A stretch of 64,000 nucleotides of DNA from Actinoplanes flavus (GCF_017592555.1 NZ_JAGFNS010000006.1:126432-190431); one strand, 5' to 3'. Shown: positions 45,191-54,384, numbered from the stretch's first letter. The notes: a model not told the origin generated them from the letters alone. Program-made: numbers and translations.

Positions 45191-46075
45191 TCACTGCCGG
45201 GGCGGATCCTGGTCAGCCGGGCCGAAGCCGGGACGGTTCTCCGGCAGCACCTCGGTGTGATCGGGCGCGGCCGGGGCGGGCGGCGGCACCGCCTGGGTGG
45301 GTTCGGCGAACGGCGCCGGCGGCGGCACGGCCTGGGTCGGCTCGGCGAACGGGGGCACCGGAGGCGGCGGGGTGGGGACGCCGCTCACCGGGGGCTGACC
45401 CCAGCCCGGAGGCGGCGGAGGGGTCGGCTGGCCCCAGCCGGGCGGGGGCACCGGGGCGCCGCTCACCGGGGGCTGGCCCCAGCCGGGCGGCGGCGGGCCG
45501 GGCTGACCCGCCGGGTACTGGCCGTGGCCGTAACCGGGCGGCGGGTAGGCGCTGTAGGGCTGGCCGTACGGCTGCCCGTAGACACCGGGCTGCGGCTGGG
45601 GCTTCGGCACGTAGTAGAGGCCCTGCCAGAGGCGCAGCACCGCGTACCCCGCGACACCGAGCAGCCCGAGGTAGGTGACCCGGTAGAGCAGCGCCGTGAA
45701 GGCGGTTCCGGCGTCCAGGCTGGCGAGCCCGCTCACCCCGAAGAGGATGCCGAAGACCGTCCCGAAGACGGCCGCCACCACGTACTCGACGCCCGCGATC
45801 ACGGTGATCAGCCGGGCCTGCGGGTGGAGCGGCTTGACACCGGTCGCGAGGAGCACCGCCGCGAGGGGGAAGAACACCGTCTCCAGGTTCACGAAGCCGC
45901 CGAAGCTGTACCGGGTGCCGGCGATGAAGTCGTCGCCGAACATGCCCAGGAACGCCACGAACAGGAACACTGCGGGGGCGCCGACGAGGGCGTACGCCGC
46001 CAGGTCGCGCACGGGCCGGAGGAACTGCCCGATGGGCTTCTCGCCGGCCGGTCCCGGCTGCGGAGGTGTGGTCAC
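45191..46075 (-). CDS. Membrane protein with proline-rich cytosolic tail
   Basis: About 294 residues from a GTG at 46075 (GGGAG five bases upstream). Four predicted membrane helices within residues 20-150 (YALVGAPAVFLFVAFLGMF, FFPLAAVLLATGV, LITVIAGVEYVVAAVFGTV, LGLLGVAGYAVLRLWQGLYY). The C-terminal 140 residues are low-complexity Pro/Gly/Gln with repeated PPPGWGQPPVSG and PPFAEPTQAVPPP units. I do not recognise a named family. It is divergent from fbiA and downstream of nothing obvious; no function is assigned. Confidence 0.7.
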   Translation of the reverse strand: MTTPPQPGPAGEKPIGQFLRPVRDLAAYALVGAPAVFLFVAFLGMFGDDFIAGTRYSFGGFVNLETVFFPLAAVLLATGVKPLHPQARLITVIAGVEYVVAAVFGTVFGILFGVSGLASLDAGTAFTALLYRVTYLGLLGVAGYAVLRLWQGLYYVPKPQPQPGVYGQPYGQPYSAYPPPGYGHGQYPAGQPGPPPPGWGQPPVSGAPVPPPGWGQPTPPPPPGWGQPPVSGVPTPPPPVPPFAEPTQAVPPPAPFAEPTQAVPPPAPAAPDHTEVLPENRPGFGPADQDPPRQ

Positions 46076-46165
46076 GATTGCTCCCGGTACGTGGATCGAG
46101 GTCGGCTCAGAGTAAACCGATACCCGCCACCCGATGGGATGACGCGTGTGCGGGAGGATGAGGGA

Positions 46166-47122
46166 ATGCGGATCGTGGTCCTGACCGGGGGCATCGGCGG
46201 TGCCCGTTTCCTTCTCGGCGTGCGCGCGCACGCCCGCGCCATCGGCGCCGACGTCACGGCGGTCGTCAACGTCGGCGACGACGTGCGCATGCACGGCCTC
46301 CAGATCTGTCCCGACCTGGACAGCGTCATGTACACGCTGGGCGGCGCCGCCGACCCGGAGCGCGGCTGGGGCCGGGTCGGCGAGACCTGGGTGGTCAAGG
46401 AGGAGCTGGCGAAGTACGGGGTGGAGCCGTCCTGGTTCGGCCTCGGTGACAAGGACACCGCCACCCATCTGGTGCGCACCACCATGCTGAACGCCGGTTA
46501 CCCGCTCTCCGCGGTCACCGCGGCGCTGTGCGAGCGCTGGCAGCCGGGCATCACCGTGCTGCCGGCCTCGGACGACCGGCTGGAGACGCACGTGGTCGTG
46601 GAGATCGACGGCGCGCGGAAGGCGATCCACTTCCAGGAGTGGTGGGTGCGCTACCGCGGTGAGCTGCCGACACACCAGTTCGTCTTCCGCGGCGCCGAGT
46701 CGGCGAAACCGGCCGCCGGGGTGCTCGACGCGATCACGGCCGCCGACGTGGTGCTGATCGCGCCCAGCAATCCGGTGGTCAGCATCGCGCCGATCCTCGC
46801 CGTACCCCATCTGAAGGAGGCCGTGGCGAACGGCCCGGCGCCGGTCGTCGGGGTGTCGCCGATCATCGGTGGCGCGCCGGTCCGGGGCATGGCCGACAAG
46901 TGCCTGGCCACCCTGGAGGTCGAGGTGAGCGCCGACGCGGTCGGCCGGATGTACGGTCCCCGCGCCGACGGCGGCCTGCTGGACGGCTGGCTGGTCGACG
47001 AGTCGGACGCCGGCGCCGACGTGCCGGGCGTGCGCACCCGGGCCGTGCCGCTGTGGATGCGCGACGAGGTGGCCACCGCCCGGATGGTGCAGGACGCCCT
47101 GGAGCTGGGCGGTGTGGCGTGA
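46166..47122 (+). CDS. fbiA: 2-phospho-L-lactate transferase (F420-0 synthesis)
   Basis: 318 residues, CofD/FbiA family. It joins the activated phosphoenolpyruvate or phospholactate donor to FO, giving (dehydro)F420-0. N-terminal VVLTGGIGGARFLLGVRAHA, VNVGDDVRMHGLQICPDLDS, the core motif FQEWWVRYRGELP and IAPSNPVVSIAPIL are clear. The ATG at 46166 starts directly on the first strand. The stop overlaps fbiB (GTGA). The order fbiA-fbiB after whiB matches Rv3260c-Rv3262. Confidence 0.95.
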   Translation: MRIVVLTGGIGGARFLLGVRAHARAIGADVTAVVNVGDDVRMHGLQICPDLDSVMYTLGGAADPERGWGRVGETWVVKEELAKYGVEPSWFGLGDKDTATHLVRTTMLNAGYPLSAVTAALCERWQPGITVLPASDDRLETHVVVEIDGARKAIHFQEWWVRYRGELPTHQFVFRGAESAKPAAGVLDAITAADVVLIAPSNPVVSIAPILAVPHLKEAVANGPAPVVGVSPIIGGAPVRGMADKCLATLEVEVSADAVGRMYGPRADGGLLDGWLVDESDAGADVPGVRTRAVPLWMRDEVATARMVQDALELGGVA

Positions 47123-48126
47123 GCGACGGCCTGGAGATCCTCCCGGTCCGCGGCATCGGCGACGTGACCGCCGGCGACGACCTCGCCGAGCTGATCACCG
47201 GGGCCGCCCCGTGGCTCGCCGACGGTGACGTCCTCGTGGTGACCAGCAAGATCGTGTCGAAGGCGGAGGGCCGCCTGGTCGAGGTCCCGGCCGACGGGCC
47301 CGAACGCGAGGAGGCCCGGCAGCGGGTGCTGGCCGGGGAGACCGCCCGGGTGGTGGCCCGCCGCGGCAACACCACCATCGTCGAGACCCACCACGGTTTC
47401 GTGATGGCCGCCGCCGGCATCGACGCCTCCAACGTCGACAAGACACATCTCGTGCTGCTGCCCCGCGATCCGGACGCCTCGGCCCGCCGGTTGCGCGCCG
47501 ACTTCCTGGCCCGTGGCCTGGACGTGGCGATCGTCGTCTCCGACACGATGGGCCGGGCCTGGCGCAACGGCCTCACCGACGTGGCTCTCGGCGCGGCCGG
47601 CATCGAGGCGCTGCGCGACCATCGCGGCGAGTTCGACCCGTACGGCAACGAGCTGAGCCTCACCCAGATGGCCGTGGTCGACGAGCTGTCCGCGGCCGCC
47701 GAGCTGGTCAAGGGCAAATGCGACCAGGTTCCGGTCGCCGTGGTGCGCGGTTACCCGCGCCACACCACCGGCGACGGCGCGGGCGCGTCGGTCCTGGTCC
47801 GCGATTCCGCGGGCGACATGTTCCGATGGGGTACGGCGGAGGCCCGCGCCCTGGGTCTGCGGGAGGCCGCTTCCGGCTCCGTCCCCACAACCGGCGCCAC
47901 GCCCGACCCGGAGGCCGTCCGCCGGGCCGTCGCCCTGGTCGCCGCCGACGTCGAGCAGGTGGCGGCCGGGATCCGCCTGCGTCCCGCCGGGACCGGCCCG
48001 GCCGCCCTGATCCGGGTGGGCGCCGACGCTCAGCGCCTGCGTGCCGCCCTGCTGGCCGAGGACGTCCCCACCGACCTGGTGATCGACGACGACGGCGTCA
48101 CCCTGACCTTCGGAGTGCCGGCATGA
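47119..48126 (+). CDS. fbiB: F420-0:gamma-glutamyl ligase, short FbiB without nitroreductase domain
   Basis: 335 residues from a GTG overlapping the fbiA stop. The CofE domain fills about residues 1-245 (VLVVTSKIVSKAEGRLVEVP, THHGFVMAAAGIDASNVD, VSDTMGRAWRNGLTDVALG, VRGYPRHTTGDGAGASVLVR). It adds glutamates to F420-0. Mycobacterial FbiB has about 448 residues with a C-terminal FMN nitroreductase-like domain that reduces dehydro-F420. Here only about 90 residues follow (AVALVAADVEQVAAGIRLRP, LVIDDDGVTLTFGVPA), too few for that fold. Translation is coupled on both sides (ATGA with the Nudix gene). Confidence 0.88.
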   Translation: MSDGLEILPVRGIGDVTAGDDLAELITGAAPWLADGDVLVVTSKIVSKAEGRLVEVPADGPEREEARQRVLAGETARVVARRGNTTIVETHHGFVMAAAGIDASNVDKTHLVLLPRDPDASARRLRADFLARGLDVAIVVSDTMGRAWRNGLTDVALGAAGIEALRDHRGEFDPYGNELSLTQMAVVDELSAAAELVKGKCDQVPVAVVRGYPRHTTGDGAGASVLVRDSAGDMFRWGTAEARALGLREAASGSVPTTGATPDPEAVRRAVALVAADVEQVAAGIRLRPAGTGPAALIRVGADAQRLRAALLAEDVPTDLVIDDDGVTLTFGVPA

Positions 48127-48680
48127 CCGACCTGTACGAGGACGCCGTGGACGTTCTCTCCACCTGGACCGCCCCGTCCGAGGCCGCCGAGACGAATCGC
48201 AAGCGCACCCTCGACCTGCTCGCCGACGGCCCGGGCGCGATGACCCGGGCCCACCGGGCCGGCCACGTCACCGCCAGCGCCCTGATCGTCGACGACTCCC
48301 GGCGCGTGCTGCTCTGCCTGCACGGCCGTCTGGGCCTCTGGATGCAGCTGGGCGGCCACTGCGAGGAGGGCGACCCGACGCTGGCCGCCGCGGCGTTCCG
48401 GGAGGCCACCGAGGAGTCCGGCATCGCCGGTCTGGTCCTCGACCCGGTGCCGATCGACATCGACATCCACGAGGTCCGGTGCGGCTCCCACGAGGGCGCG
48501 CCGGCCACCCCGTCGGTCCACTACGACGTTCGATTCCTGCTGCGGGCCCCGGCCGGCGCGGTCGAGCGGATAAGTGACGAGTCGTCAGATCTAGCGTGGT
48601 TCCGCCCCGACGCTCTACCGTCACCTCTGGCCGACGGCACGATCCAGCAGATCGCCCCCGCGTTGGCCCGTTTGACGTGA
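48123..48680 (+). CDS. Nudix hydrolase
   Basis: 185 residues. Nudix fold with the box segment GGHCEEGDPTLAAAAFREAT followed by EESGI; the upstream Gly and Glu of the classic box are shifted or replaced, as in many actinobacterial variants, while the catalytic REATEE core is kept. Hydrolyses a nucleoside-diphosphate-linked substrate, identity unknown. The start overlaps the fbiB stop, so it is co-translated with the F420 genes and may serve cofactor housekeeping (inference). Confidence 0.82.
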   Translation: MTDLYEDAVDVLSTWTAPSEAAETNRKRTLDLLADGPGAMTRAHRAGHVTASALIVDDSRRVLLCLHGRLGLWMQLGGHCEEGDPTLAAAAFREATEESGIAGLVLDPVPIDIDIHEVRCGSHEGAPATPSVHYDVRFLLRAPAGAVERISDESSDLAWFRPDALPSPLADGTIQQIAPALARLT

Positions 48681-48702
48681 AGCGCGCCGCTGAGATGGAG
48701 AC

Positions 48703-49257
48703 ATGCGTAACCCCTCGAGGCCGGTCATCCCCGCCCTGGCCACCGTCCTGGCGCTGACCGCCTGCGCCGAGCCCGGCTCGGTGCCCGCCCCGGCAGCCGC
48801 CGAGGCGCCGGCTCCCGCCTGCCTGACCAGCGATCTGGAGGCCACGGTCACCCTCCAGCCGGCCACCGCCAGCCTGGAACGCATCGCCCTGGTCAGCCTG
48901 GTCAACGTCGCGGGCCGGGCCTGCACCGTGAACGGCTGGCTGACGGTCACCCTGGTGACCGCCGGCCGCCGGGTGCTGCCGGTCCCCACCACGAAGCTGG
49001 ACGAGCCGGCGCCGGGCCGGGAGTTCGTGGTCCGGCCCCGTCAGGGCGCCTACGCCGGACTCCGGTGGACCTCGTGCACCCGATCCGAGGCGGACTGCCA
49101 CGCCGGCGGCGTGTTGCGCTACGACGTGGGCCTGAGCAAGGACGGCCCGGCGGCCGTCCTTGCCGACTTCCCCACCTCGCGGCGCAACGGCATCACCATG
49201 AACGAGCTCCGGATCGGCTCGCTACAGCAGTTCAGCGACCGGGCCCTCGACTGGTGA
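48703..49257 (+). CDS. DUF4232 lipoprotein
   Basis: 184 residues. Lipoprotein signal MRNPSRPVIPALATVLALTAC with the lipid-modified Cys at 21. A Pro/Ala-rich linker is followed by a DUF4232-like beta domain (LVSLVNVAGRACTVNGWLTV, LRWTSCTRSEADC) with paired cysteines likely to form disulfides outside the cell. Function unknown. Same strand as the F420 operon, 22 bases on; its stop abuts the convergent pyrophosphorylase gene. Confidence 0.78.
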   Translation: MRNPSRPVIPALATVLALTACAEPGSVPAPAAAEAPAPACLTSDLEATVTLQPATASLERIALVSLVNVAGRACTVNGWLTVTLVTAGRRVLPVPTTKLDEPAPGREFVVRPRQGAYAGLRWTSCTRSEADCHAGGVLRYDVGLSKDGPAAVLADFPTSRRNGITMNELRIGSLQQFSDRALDW

Positions 49258-49258
49258 C

Positions 49259-50374
49259 CTAGATGTAGCCGTGCTGGCCCAGCTCCTTGAGCTGGTCGAC
49301 GAGGTGCTTGACCTCCTGCGCCCGTTCCCGCGGGCACACCAGGACGGCGTCCGGCGTGTCCACGATGACCAGGTCCCGGACCCCCATGGCGGCCACCAGA
49401 CGGCCCGACGACGGGACCACGACCAGACTCTCGGTCTCGCGCAGCAGCACGGTGTGCCGCTCGGCGAGGTCATGCCCGACCACCACGTTGCCGGCCTGGT
49501 CCGCGGTGAGCACCTCACCGAGGGTGTGGAAGTCGCCGACGTCGTTCCACCCGAAGTCGCCGGGCACGGTGCCGACCCGGCCGGCCGCGGCCGCGCCCTC
49601 CATCACCGCGTAGTCCACCGAGATCTTGGGCAGCGTCGGCCAGACGTCGCCCATCACCTCTTCCTGCTCGGCGGTGCCCCACGCCTGCGCGATCCGGCTG
49701 ATGCCCGCGGCCAGCTGCGGCTGCTGCCGGTGCAGCTCGGCCAGGAAGGACTCGACCCGCCAGACGAACATGCCGGCGTTCCACAGGTAGTTGCCGGACT
49801 TCACGTAGCCCTCGGCCACGTCGTACGTCGGCTTCTCCTTGAACTCCTCGACCTTGAGCAGCGGGCCGTCGCCGACCGGGCCGCCGCACTGGAGGTAGCC
49901 GTAGCCGGTCTCGGGGCGGGTCGGCGTGATCCCGAGGGTCATCAGCAGACCCTCCCGCGCGCCGGCCATCGCGGACCGGATCACGTCGGAGAACGCCTCC
50001 TTGTCGGCGATCAGGTGGTCGGACGCGAAGGAGCCCATGATCGCTTCCGGGTCGCGGCGGGCGATGACCGCGGCGGCCAGGGCGATCGCGGCACACGAGT
50101 CCCGCGGGGACGGCTCGACCAGAACGTTGTCCTCGGGCATGGCGGACAGCTGCCGGGAGACGGCGGCCGCGTGCGCCACACCGGTCACCACGAAGACCCG
50201 ATCGGGGGAGGCAAGACTGTCCAGCCGGTCCACCGTCGCCTGGAGAAGGGACGCCTCCGTACCGGTCAGAGGGTGCAGAAACTTGGGATGACCGGCGCGG
50301 GACAGTGGCCAGAGACGGGTTCCGGTTCCGCCAGCAAGAACCACTCCGTACAACACAGCCTGTTCGTCGCTCAT
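49259..50374 (-). CDS. manC: Mannose-1-phosphate guanylyltransferase
   Basis: 371 residues. Makes GDP-mannose from mannose-1-P and GTP. Signature LAGGTGTRLWPLSRAGHPKF, VEEFKEKPTYDVAEGYVKSG (EKP motif), YLWNAGMFVWRVES, and a DFGWNDVGDFHTLGEV segment. Short form without the isomerase domain. The ATG at 50374 is preferred over a TTG eleven codons upstream. Equivalent by position to Rv3264c; acts after manA and manB in this window. A glycosyltransferase gene lies upstream with a 22-base gap. Confidence 0.93.
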   Translation of the reverse strand: MSDEQAVLYGVVLAGGTGTRLWPLSRAGHPKFLHPLTGTEASLLQATVDRLDSLASPDRVFVVTGVAHAAAVSRQLSAMPEDNVLVEPSPRDSCAAIALAAAVIARRDPEAIMGSFASDHLIADKEAFSDVIRSAMAGAREGLLMTLGITPTRPETGYGYLQCGGPVGDGPLLKVEEFKEKPTYDVAEGYVKSGNYLWNAGMFVWRVESFLAELHRQQPQLAAGISRIAQAWGTAEQEEVMGDVWPTLPKISVDYAVMEGAAAAGRVGTVPGDFGWNDVGDFHTLGEVLTADQAGNVVVGHDLAERHTVLLRETESLVVVPSSGRLVAAMGVRDLVIVDTPDAVLVCPRERAQEVKHLVDQLKELGQHGYI

Positions 50375-50396
50375 GCGCGGAGAGTTTAGTAGATGA

Positions 50397-51542
50397 TCAA
50401 GCGGCAACCCGATTCCACGTTGTTACGTGTACCTCCGCACTTGACGTCCAGGTGAACTCTTTCGCACGGTCGAAGCCCGCCTTCGCCAACGTCCGGCGAC
50501 GCTGCTCGTCGTGGAGCAGGTCAGCGAGGTCCTCGGCGATCCGCTCCGGCGCTTCGGTCGTATAGGCGACAGCGTCACCGCCGACCTCCGGAAGCGACAG
50601 CCGGGGCGTGGTGAGCACCGGCGTGCCGCAGGCCATCGCCTCCAGGATCGGCAGGCCGAACCCCTCCCCGAAGGAGGGATAGCAGGCCACCAGGGCGCCG
50701 CCGAGGAAACCGGGCAGGTCCGCGTACCGCAGATAGCCTGGTCGCAGCAGCCGCAGGTGGGCCGGGACCTCGGCCACCGCACGGTCGATGTCGTCGTCGT
50801 GCCCCTGGCCGCCGGCGAGCACCAGGGCCGGCGGGTGGGGCCAGTCGGCGACCGCACGGGCCCAGCCACGGATCAGGTTCGGCACGTTCTTCCGCGGCTC
50901 CTTGGCGCCCAGGAACGCCACATAGCCGGAGTCGCCCAGGCCGAGCCGGGCCCGGACCCGCGCCTTCTCGTCGTCGGTCGGCGCGTGGAAGGCCGCGTGG
51001 TCCACGCCGTGGTAGGACACGTCGATCCGGGTCGGGTCGGCGTCCAGCAGGCGGATCAGCTCGTCCCGGGTGGCCTTGCTCGGCACGATCACCCGGGCGG
51101 CCCGGCGCAGCGACGTCTTGATCGCGCTGCGGAAGAAGGTCCGCTTGGTGTTGTCGTAGTGCTCCGGCTCGGTGAAGAACGTCGCGTCGTGCACCGTCAC
51201 GGTCACCGGGCAGCCGGCACGCAACGGGCAGGTGTAGAACGGCGAGTGCAGCACCTGGGCGCCGACCTGCTGGGCGAGCAGCGGCAGACCGGTCTGCTCC
51301 CAGGCGAGACGGGCCGGCCGGTGCACGATCGCGGCCGGGCCGGGGATCACCTCGGCGGAGGGCAGCATCCGGCGGTAACGCTCCGCATCGGAACGCTGTG
51401 CCACGACGGCGAGGTCCACTCGGTCGGAACCGACCTGGCCGAGCGCTCCGAGCAGACCGTCGACATATCTGCCGACACCACCCCGGTCCGCGGGGACACT
51501 GGTGGCGTCGACGAGCACTCGCGGGGGGCGACCGGGGGTCAC
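50397..51542 (-). CDS. GT4-type glycosyltransferase
   Basis: 381 residues, GT-B fold retaining transferase. N-terminal acceptor domain with DRGGVGRYVDGLLGAL and HDATFFTEPEHYDN. C-terminal nucleotide-sugar domain with FLGAKEPRKNVPNLIRGWA, LVLAGGQGHDDD, and the E-x7-E motif in SFGEGFGLPILEAMACGTPV. Coupling with the GDP-mannose pyrophosphorylase gene suggests a mannosyltransferase for envelope glycans; donor and acceptor are not proven. It takes the place of the rhamnosyltransferase wbbL1 in the mycobacterial order. Confidence 0.88.
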   Translation of the reverse strand: MTPGRPPRVLVDATSVPADRGGVGRYVDGLLGALGQVGSDRVDLAVVAQRSDAERYRRMLPSAEVIPGPAAIVHRPARLAWEQTGLPLLAQQVGAQVLHSPFYTCPLRAGCPVTVTVHDATFFTEPEHYDNTKRTFFRSAIKTSLRRAARVIVPSKATRDELIRLLDADPTRIDVSYHGVDHAAFHAPTDDEKARVRARLGLGDSGYVAFLGAKEPRKNVPNLIRGWARAVADWPHPPALVLAGGQGHDDDIDRAVAEVPAHLRLLRPGYLRYADLPGFLGGALVACYPSFGEGFGLPILEAMACGTPVLTTPRLSLPEVGGDAVAYTTEAPERIAEDLADLLHDEQRRRTLAKAGFDRAKEFTWTSSAEVHVTTWNRVAA

Positions 51543-51719
51543 GAGGCATCTCCTTGGCGTCTCTGACGTACCGATGCGGCGATGGAACTACCGACGATTC
51601 GAGGGTACGCCTGGAACGCGTCGCGGACGTGTCCACGACACCGCCGATCGCCATAGTCAATCCGGGGCATCACGGACCGTAATCGGCCGGCGCGAGCGCG
51701 GGTCGTAAGGTGTGTGGTG

Positions 51720-52445
51720 ATGAAAACGACGATCCCGCAGGCGTTCACGGAGGCGGTCCGGCGCGATCCGGCCGCGCCGCTGCTGACCTGGTATGACGAC
51801 GCCACCGGCGACCGCACCGAGCTGTCCGGGGCGACCCTGGACAACTGGGTGTCGAAAACCGCGAACCTGCTGGTCGACGGGGTCGGCCTGGGTCACGGCG
51901 ACGCGGTGGCCCTGCTCCTGCCGCCGCACTGGCAGACCGCGGCGCTGCTGCTCGGCGTGTCGGCCGCCGGATTGGCCGTCGACCTGGGCGGCGACCCGCA
52001 ACCGGTGGAGGCGCTCTTCACCACTCCCGACCTGGTGGACCGGGCCGCGAGCTGGACCTCCCTCGACCGCTGGGCCACCGGTCTGCTGCCGCTGGCCATG
52101 CCGCTGCGCACCCCGCCGCCCGGGTACGCCGACTACGTCACCGAGGTCCGCAACCACGGCGACCACTTCCGCGGCGCGCCGGTCGCCCCGGCCGACCGGG
52201 CCCTGGCCGGCCCGGTCGAGCTGAGCCACCACGAGGTGATCGGGATGGCCGCCGACCGGGCCGCCGAACTCGGCATCACGTCCGGCGACCGGGTGCTGAT
52301 CGACGTCTCGCTCTACCCCGACCCGGCCGACTGGCTGCTGGCCCCGCTGGTGGCCGACGCCTCGATCGTCCTCTGCGCCAACCTGGACACGTCGAAGGCC
52401 GGGGCGCGGGCCGCCACCGAGAAGGTCACCGTGACGCTGGCCTGA
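51720..52445 (+). CDS. TIGR03089 family protein
   Basis: About 241 residues, ATG at 51720 (AAGGTG seven bases upstream). An AMP-ligase-like N-terminal remnant: PQAFTEAVRRDPAAPLLTWY, DGVGLGHGDAVALLLPPHWQ, AADRAAELGITSGDRVLIDV. It lacks the ATP-binding and C-terminal lids of adenylating enzymes, so no ligase activity is expected. Matches TIGR03089, actinobacterial and uncharacterised, with homologue Rv3268 in the same neighbourhood. Overlaps the convergent acetoacetyl-CoA synthetase by 20 bases. Confidence 0.82.
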   Translation: MKTTIPQAFTEAVRRDPAAPLLTWYDDATGDRTELSGATLDNWVSKTANLLVDGVGLGHGDAVALLLPPHWQTAALLLGVSAAGLAVDLGGDPQPVEALFTTPDLVDRAASWTSLDRWATGLLPLAMPLRTPPPGYADYVTEVRNHGDHFRGAPVAPADRALAGPVELSHHEVIGMAADRAAELGITSGDRVLIDVSLYPDPADWLLAPLVADASIVLCANLDTSKAGARAATEKVTVTLA

Positions 52446-54384
52446 TCCGCTCCCGGGCCAGGTCGGCGAAGGCGGTCAGCGAGTCGGGGTTGGCCAGGGC
52501 GCCCTTGGCCGCCGCCGACTCCACCGGGGTGCCGGTGAGGATCCGCTTGACCGGCACCTCCAGCTTCTTGCCGGAGAGGGTGCGCGGCAGGGCACGCACC
52601 TGGTAGGCGGCGTCGGGCACGTGCCGGGGCGACAGCGCCCCGCGCAGCTCCCGCGCGATCCGCCCGCGCAGGGCGTCGTCCAGCTCCAGCCCCTCGGCGA
52701 GCACGACGAAGAGCAGCAGCTCGCCGTTCGGGTCGCCGGGCTTGTCCAGGTGTACGACCAGCGAGTCGGCGATCTCCGGCAGGCTCTCCACCACCGAGTA
52801 GAACTCGGCGGTGCCCAGGCGCACGCCACCCCGGTTGAGGGTGGCGTCCGACCGGCCGGTGATCACGCAGCTGCCGTCCGGGTCGATGGTGATCCAGTCG
52901 CCGTGCCGCCAGACGCCCGGGAACACGTCGAAATACGCCTCCCGGTAGCGGGAGCCGTCCGGGTCGTTCCAGAACCCGACCGGCATGCTCGGCATCGGCG
53001 CGGTGATCACCAGCTCGCCCAGGCCGCCGATGACCGGCTTGCCCTCCGGGTCGAACGCCTCCACCCGGGCGCCGAGGCTGCGGCAGGTGATCACACCGGC
53101 TCGTACCGGCAGCAGCGGCGCCCCGCCGACGAAGCCGGTGCACACGTCGGTGCCGCCGGACAGCGAGGTCAGCTGCACCTCCCGGCTGACCGCCTCGTAG
53201 ACCCAGCCCCAGCCCTCCGGCGGCAGCGGCGCCCCGGTGGAGCCGAGCCCCTTGAGCCGCTTGCCCGGGGTGATCCCGGCTTTGCGGCAGGCCATCAGGA
53301 ACGGCGCCGACGTGCCGAAATAGGTGATCCCGGCGGTGTCGATCAGATCCCACAGGGTGTCCAGCGAGGGCCAGCCCGGATTGCCGTCGAAGAGCACGAT
53401 CGCCGCGCCCACCGCCGGACCGCTGGCCAGGTAGTTCCACATCATCCAGCCGGTGGTGGTGAACCAGAAGAACCGGTCGGACGGGCCCAGGTCGTGGTGC
53501 AGCGCCAGGATCTTCAGGTGCTCCAGGAGGATGCCGCCGTGACCGTGCACGATGGGCTTGGGCAGCCCGGTGGTGCCGGAACTGTAGAGCACGTAGAGCG
53601 GGTGGTCGAACGGCACCGGCTCGAACTCCAGCGGGTCGTCGCCGTCGAGATCACCCCAGTCGCCGCCCTCGCCGAGGTATCCGATGGTGACGACGTGCTC
53701 GATCGACGGAATCGCCGCCCGGATCGCGGCGATCTCCGGGCGGCGGTCGACGTCCTTGTCGCCGTACCGGTAGCCGTCCGTCGCGACCAGCACCTTCGGC
53801 TCGATCTGGCTCCAGCGGTCGATCACGCTGCGGGCGCCGAACTCCGGCGCGCAGGACGAGAAGACCGCGCCGAGGCTGGCGGTCGCCAGCATCAGCACGT
53901 AGGTCTCCGGGATGTTCGGGGCATAGGCCGCGACCCGGTCACCCTTGCCGACCCCACGGGCTTTCAGCCCGGCCCGGACCCTCCGCACCTCCTCGCGCAG
54001 CTTCCGGCCGGTCAGGGTGACCGGCTCACGGCTCTGGGAGTACGCGATGACGACCGGATCGTCCTCGCCGCGCCCGGGCATCCGCAGCACGTTCTCGGTG
54101 TAGTTGAGCGTGGCGCCGGGGAACCAGCGCGCGCCCGGCATGGCCGTGCCGTCCAGCACCGCGGTCGCCGGCTCGTGCGCCACCACCTCGAAGTACTCCC
54201 AGATGGAGCCCCAGAACGCGGTCAGGTCGGTGACGGACCACTCCCACAGTGCCGCGTAGTCGGCGAACGAGAGGCCCCGCTCCCGCTCCAGCCACTCCAG
54301 ATAACGCCCGATCCGGGACGTCTCCCGGATGTCCGCCGGCGGCTCCCAGAGAAGTGTGCCGGCCGTCACCACACCTGTCGTCAT
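52426..54384 (-). CDS. Acetoacetyl-CoA synthetase
   Basis: About 652 residues from the ATG at 54384. ANL superfamily acetoacetate-CoA ligase: N-terminal WEWSVTDLTAFWGSIWEYFE, FPGATLNYTENVLR, the ATP loop YSSGTTGLPKPIVHG, FFWFTTTGWMMWNYL, GDWITIDPDGSCVITGRSDA and the C-terminal lysine region LPRTLSGKKLEVPVKRIL. Activates acetoacetate for ketone-body use or lipid/polyketide precursor supply. A thioesterase gene lies 20 bases upstream in the same operon. Confidence 0.92.
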   Translation of the reverse strand: MTTGVVTAGTLLWEPPADIRETSRIGRYLEWLERERGLSFADYAALWEWSVTDLTAFWGSIWEYFEVVAHEPATAVLDGTAMPGARWFPGATLNYTENVLRMPGRGEDDPVVIAYSQSREPVTLTGRKLREEVRRVRAGLKARGVGKGDRVAAYAPNIPETYVLMLATASLGAVFSSCAPEFGARSVIDRWSQIEPKVLVATDGYRYGDKDVDRRPEIAAIRAAIPSIEHVVTIGYLGEGGDWGDLDGDDPLEFEPVPFDHPLYVLYSSGTTGLPKPIVHGHGGILLEHLKILALHHDLGPSDRFFWFTTTGWMMWNYLASGPAVGAAIVLFDGNPGWPSLDTLWDLIDTAGITYFGTSAPFLMACRKAGITPGKRLKGLGSTGAPLPPEGWGWVYEAVSREVQLTSLSGGTDVCTGFVGGAPLLPVRAGVITCRSLGARVEAFDPEGKPVIGGLGELVITAPMPSMPVGFWNDPDGSRYREAYFDVFPGVWRHGDWITIDPDGSCVITGRSDATLNRGGVRLGTAEFYSVVESLPEIADSLVVHLDKPGDPNGELLLFVVLAEGLELDDALRGRIARELRGALSPRHVPDAAYQVRALPRTLSGKKLEVPVKRILTGTPVESAAAKGALANPDSLTAFADLARERIRPASR

